This document shows positions 61,505 through 64,000 of a DNA stretch of 64,000 nt, piece by piece (positions within the stretch are counted from its first letter, which is position 1; each line of letters opens with the position of its first letter). Source of the stretch: Bacteroidota bacterium (GTDB lineage: Bacteria > Bacteroidota > Bacteroidia > Chitinophagales > Chitinophagaceae). The translations under genes were made by a program, and so were the position numbers. Below the pieces are notes generated by a model that saw only the letters and a list, made by a program, of their open reading frames with translations, searched no databases and was not told where the DNA came from. The DNA is taken from positions 16,633 to 80,632 of the forward strand of contig JAPLEH010000040.1 of NCBI GenBank assembly GCA_026391455.1, written 5' to 3'.

Positions 61505-62539
61505 ATGATCTATCGCAGTATTGCCCCTTTACGTATTGGTCTTGCCGGTGGTGGCACAGATGTAAGCCCTTATTGTGATCTGTATGGCGGCGCTATCCTC
61601 AATGCCACCCTTTCCCTGTATGCTTATGCAACTATTGAGCCGCTCACCGAGCCACGTATCATCTTGCAGGCCACTGACCGCCAGGAAACCGAAACTTTTG
61701 ACTGGGCAAAGCAATTACCTATCAATGGGAAACTGGACCTGCTGAAAGGGGTTTACAACCGTATTCAAAAAGATTATGGTATTGCCCCACAGGGTTTTCG
61801 CCTCACCACTTTTGTAGATGCACCCGCAGGCTCCGGCCTGGGTACTTCTTCTACCCTGGTGGTGGCTATATTAGGTGCCTTTGTGGAAATGCTGCGGCTG
61901 CCATTGGGTGAATATGATATGGCCCATTATGCATATGAAATAGAAAGAAAAGACCTGGGATTGGCGGGAGGCAGACAAGATCAGTATGCTGCCACATTTG
62001 GCGGAGTCAACTTCATGGAGTTTTATGCCGGAGATAAAGTAATTGTAAACCCGCTCCGGGTAAAAGAGCAATACCTTTTTGAACTCGAAAATAACCTGTT
62101 GCTTTATTATACTTCCACCAGCCGTGAATCAGCGGAGATCATCAAAAAACAAAGTAAAAACGTAACGGATAATAAAGAAAAATCCATCGAAGCCATGCAC
62201 CAGCTCAAACAGCAGGCACAGATGATGAAGGAGGCATTGCTGAAAGGCCGCTTACATGAGATCGGCGAGATTCTCGATTTTGGATTTATTCAAAAACGCC
62301 AAATGGCCGAGGGCATCAGCAATCCACAAATGGAGGAGATCTACGAAGCAGCTAAAAAAGCCGGTGCTACCGGAGGTAAAATATCCGGGGCAGGTGGTGG
62401 TGGCTTTATGATTTTCTATTGCCCGGGCACTACCAAATACCAGGTAATGGATAAACTCTCAGCCTTCGGAGGTATTCACCGAAATTATCAGTTTGTGGAG
62501 CATGGGTTGAAGACGTGGACGGGGAGGGAGGTGACATAG
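61505..62539 (+). CDS. hddA: D-glycero-alpha-D-manno-heptose 7-phosphate kinase (GHMP family)
   Basis: The 344-aa GHMP kinase has motif 1 RIGLAGGGTDVSPYCDLYGG (about 11-30), motif 2 APAGSGLGTSSTLVVAIL (about 108-125) and motif 3 KISGAGGGGFMIFYC (about 293-307). LGLAGGRQDQYAATFGG is typical of the HddA/heptokinase group. It phosphorylates heptose 7-phosphate at C1 on the way to GDP-heptose. gmhA and a nucleotidyltransferase gene follow, supporting the call. Confidence 0.9.
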   Translation: MIYRSIAPLRIGLAGGGTDVSPYCDLYGGAILNATLSLYAYATIEPLTEPRIILQATDRQETETFDWAKQLPINGKLDLLKGVYNRIQKDYGIAPQGFRLTTFVDAPAGSGLGTSSTLVVAILGAFVEMLRLPLGEYDMAHYAYEIERKDLGLAGGRQDQYAATFGGVNFMEFYAGDKVIVNPLRVKEQYLFELENNLLLYYTSTSRESAEIIKKQSKNVTDNKEKSIEAMHQLKQQAQMMKEALLKGRLHEIGEILDFGFIQKRQMAEGISNPQMEEIYEAAKKAGATGGKISGAGGGGFMIFYCPGTTKYQVMDKLSAFGGIHRNYQFVEHGLKTWTGREVT

Positions 62540-63026
62540 GTTTCATAGGTTTAAGAGGTTCAATAGGTTTAATAGGTTGTTGAGGCCTGCTGCCTGAGCG
62601 TAGCCGAAGGCAGGTTGCATAGGTTACATAGGTTGAATAGGTTCAAGAGGTTCAATAGGTTTAATAGGTTGTTGAGGACTGTTGCCTGAGCGTAGCCGAA
62701 GGCAGGTTCAATAAGTTTAATAGGTTGTTGAGGCCTGCTGCCTGAGCGTAGCCGAAGGCAGGTGACATAGGTTACAAAGGTTGAAGAAGTTCAAAAGGTT
62801 TAAGAGGTAACATAGGTTGTTGAGGACTGTTGCCTGAGCGTAGTCGAAGGCAGGTTACATAGGTTTAAGAGGTTCCATAGGTTGCATAAGTTACTTAGGT
62901 TGAATAGGCTTGCCCTCTGTAGCTTTAGCGAAAGAGGGTTCAATAGGTTGTTGAGGACTGTTGCCTGAGCGTAGTCGAAGGCAGGTTCAAGAGGTTTGAG
63001 AAATATATAATAATTAGTTTTGGGTT
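62540..63026. repeat. Modular repeat array between hddA and gmhA
   Basis: The gap is filled with ATAGGTTCAATAGGTTTAAT-type words broken by five copies of a ~41-bp module starting GGTTGTTGAGG and ending GCAGGT (about 62575, 62667, 62723, 62815, 62946). Each module holds the hairpin CTGCCT-GAGCGTAG(C/T)CGA-AGGCAG, imperfect in its loop. A related CCCTCTGTAGCTTTAGCGAA-AGAGGG sits at 62913-62938. No gene is present. Confidence 0.9.
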
Positions 63027-63599
63027 ATGGATAAGATTAAACAGATCATACAGGCTTCGATTGATACGAAGCAGCAGGTGTTACAGGATGAAGCGTTGCT
63101 TTCCACCATCGGAGAAGTGGTGTCTGTTATTACGACTGCTTTTAAAAACGGTAACCGGGTTTATTTCTGTGGCAATGGTGGCAGTGCGGCCGATGCCCAA
63201 CACCTAGCCGCGGAGTTTTCCGGTCGCTTTTATACCGACCGGAAGGCCCTTCCTGCGGAAGCCCTGCATTGTAACACGTCTTATCTTACTGCTGTTGCCA
63301 ATGATTATGGCTATGATGTGGTTTTCTCCCGCATGATCGATGGTATTGGCGAAAGCGGCGATGTGCTGATCGGACTTTCCACTTCCGGCAATTCCGTGAA
63401 TATCCTCAACGCCTTTGATACGGCCCGCAAAAAAGGCATCATCACCATTGCATTCACGGGTGCATCCGGTGGTAAAATGAAATCGCTCAGCGATCACCTT
63501 ATCAATGTTCCCTCCAATGATACACCCCGTATTCAGGAGAGCCATATCACGATCGGGCATATCATCTGTCAGTTGGTGGAAGAAAACTATTTTCAATAA
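63027..63599 (+). CDS. gmhA: Sedoheptulose 7-phosphate isomerase
   Basis: The 190-aa SIS-domain enzyme turns sedoheptulose 7-phosphate into D-glycero-D-manno-heptose 7-phosphate. Phosphate-binding and GmhA motifs are FCGNGGSAADAQHLAAEFSG (about 47-66), IGLSTSGNSVNILNAFDTAR and TPRIQESHITIGHIICQLVE (about 167-186, catalytic His/Glu). It is in pathway order with hddA and the nucleotidyltransferase. Confidence 0.95.
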   Translation: MDKIKQIIQASIDTKQQVLQDEALLSTIGEVVSVITTAFKNGNRVYFCGNGGSAADAQHLAAEFSGRFYTDRKALPAEALHCNTSYLTAVANDYGYDVVFSRMIDGIGESGDVLIGLSTSGNSVNILNAFDTARKKGIITIAFTGASGGKMKSLSDHLINVPSNDTPRIQESHITIGHIICQLVEENYFQ

Positions 63600-63629
63600 T
63601 TCATCCCTGCCGGGCAGGTAATATTTTAC

Positions 63630-64000
63630 ATGATCAGAGAAGCAATCATACTGGCAGGAGGATTGGGCACCCGGCTCCGGGAAGCTGTTCCCGATCTGCC
63701 CAAATGCATGGCGCCGGTGGCCAGCCGACCCTTTTTATTCTATGTGATCAATTATCTCCGAAGCCAGGGCATTGAGAAGTTTATTTTCTCGCTTGGATAT
63801 AAACACGAAGTGATCGAATCATATCTCTCTTCACAGTTTGCCACCCTTTCATACCAGATCGTTGTTGAAGATGAGCCACTGGGTACAGGCGGGGCCATAT
63901 TGCTGGCCTGCTCAAAAGCTACCGAAAAAAATGTGGTGGTGGCCAATGGTGACACGATCTTCCGGGCCAATCTGCATGAAGCGGCTATGTTTCATGAAAG
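63630..64000 (+). CDS. hddC: Nucleotidyltransferase, probably heptose 1-phosphate guanylyltransferase (3'-truncated)
   Basis: The frame opens MIREAIILAGGLGTRLREAV, the sugar-nucleotidyltransferase signature, with PKCMAPVASRPFLFYVINYL and VVANGDTIF (metal Asp) before the window ends. The stop lies beyond 64000. It starts 30 bp after gmhA. With hddA and gmhA the most likely role is making GDP-D-glycero-alpha-D-manno-heptose; other sugar phosphates cannot be excluded from the N-terminus alone. Confidence 0.85.
   Translation, partial: MIREAIILAGGLGTRLREAVPDLPKCMAPVASRPFLFYVINYLRSQGIEKFIFSLGYKHEVIESYLSSQFATLSYQIVVEDEPLGTGGAILLACSKATEKNVVVANGDTIFRANLHEAAMFHE

Noticed and set aside
62540..63026. 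CRISPR-like array
   Set aside because: Repeat modules are unevenly spaced, the spacers are themselves stutter words, and there are no cas genes.

Overview
The window looks like chromosome of a Bacteroidota bacterium, most likely a Chitinophagaceae-type organism. This is inferred from two large TonB/outer-membrane barrel proteins with carboxypeptidase-like N-terminal domains, -7 boxes of the TAnnTTTG type, mostly weak or absent Shine-Dalgarno sites, frequent TTG/GTG starts, the M56/BlaI pair, DUF4199, LptE-SecG synteny and NAD-dependent PreT/PreA. The genus cannot be fixed from the sequence alone.

Layout. 0-10 kb holds mostly housekeeping genes: a 5'-truncated serine hydrolase, a DEDDh exonuclease, a CYTH phosphatase, a TonB-dependent receptor, GNAT, recF, pdhA, a TPR membrane protein, ribH and a LutA-like protein. 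10-24 kb has an M56 peptidase/BlaI regulator pair, a membrane pyrophosphatase, the NAD(P)HX repair enzyme, a class C beta-lactamase-like lipoprotein divergent from serA, a haem c lipoprotein, a methyltransferase and NDH-2. 24-31 kb has a GT39/GtrA pair, a Bax-inhibitor-1 protein and then a small accessory island: a RadC-like JAB protein, an orphan 96-aa gene bracketed by a duplicated leader, and an AT-rich two-gene module of unknown function. 31-44 kb has an outer-membrane barrel protein, miaB, then a sigma-54 activator / LptE / repeat protein / SecG run, mltG, a YihY protein, thioredoxin-like proteins and a TrmH-family methylase.

44.4-56.4 kb is a coherent reductive pyrimidine degradation cluster, all on the + strand. 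PreT/PreA reduce uracil or thymine, dihydropyrimidinase opens the ring, beta-ureidopropionase releases the beta-amino acid, a class III aminotransferase makes the semialdehyde, and MmsA converts it to an acyl-CoA. An NCS1 permease brings in the base. The cluster is interrupted at 45.9-47.35 kb by an AT-rich insertion: a GxxExxY (PD-(D/E)XK-like) gene between two pairs of inverted ~105-bp repeats, followed by a broken ORF6N phage-type gene. 56.5-57.5 kb carries two intact tRNA-Pro genes (CGG and GGG) and, between them, three tandem ~150-bp repeats and several decayed tRNA-Pro fragments with intact terminator hairpins. 57.6-64 kb starts with a dihydroorotase homologue that has lost expected metal ligands. 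It continues with DUF4199, two glycosyltransferases and the GDP-D-glycero-D-manno-heptose genes hddA, gmhA and (truncated) hddC.

A background theme is that many intergenic gaps are filled with short imperfect word repeats, a different word in each gap. One ~125-185-bp element with terminal inverted repeats occurs twice in opposite orientation, near 10.0 kb and 33.8 kb.
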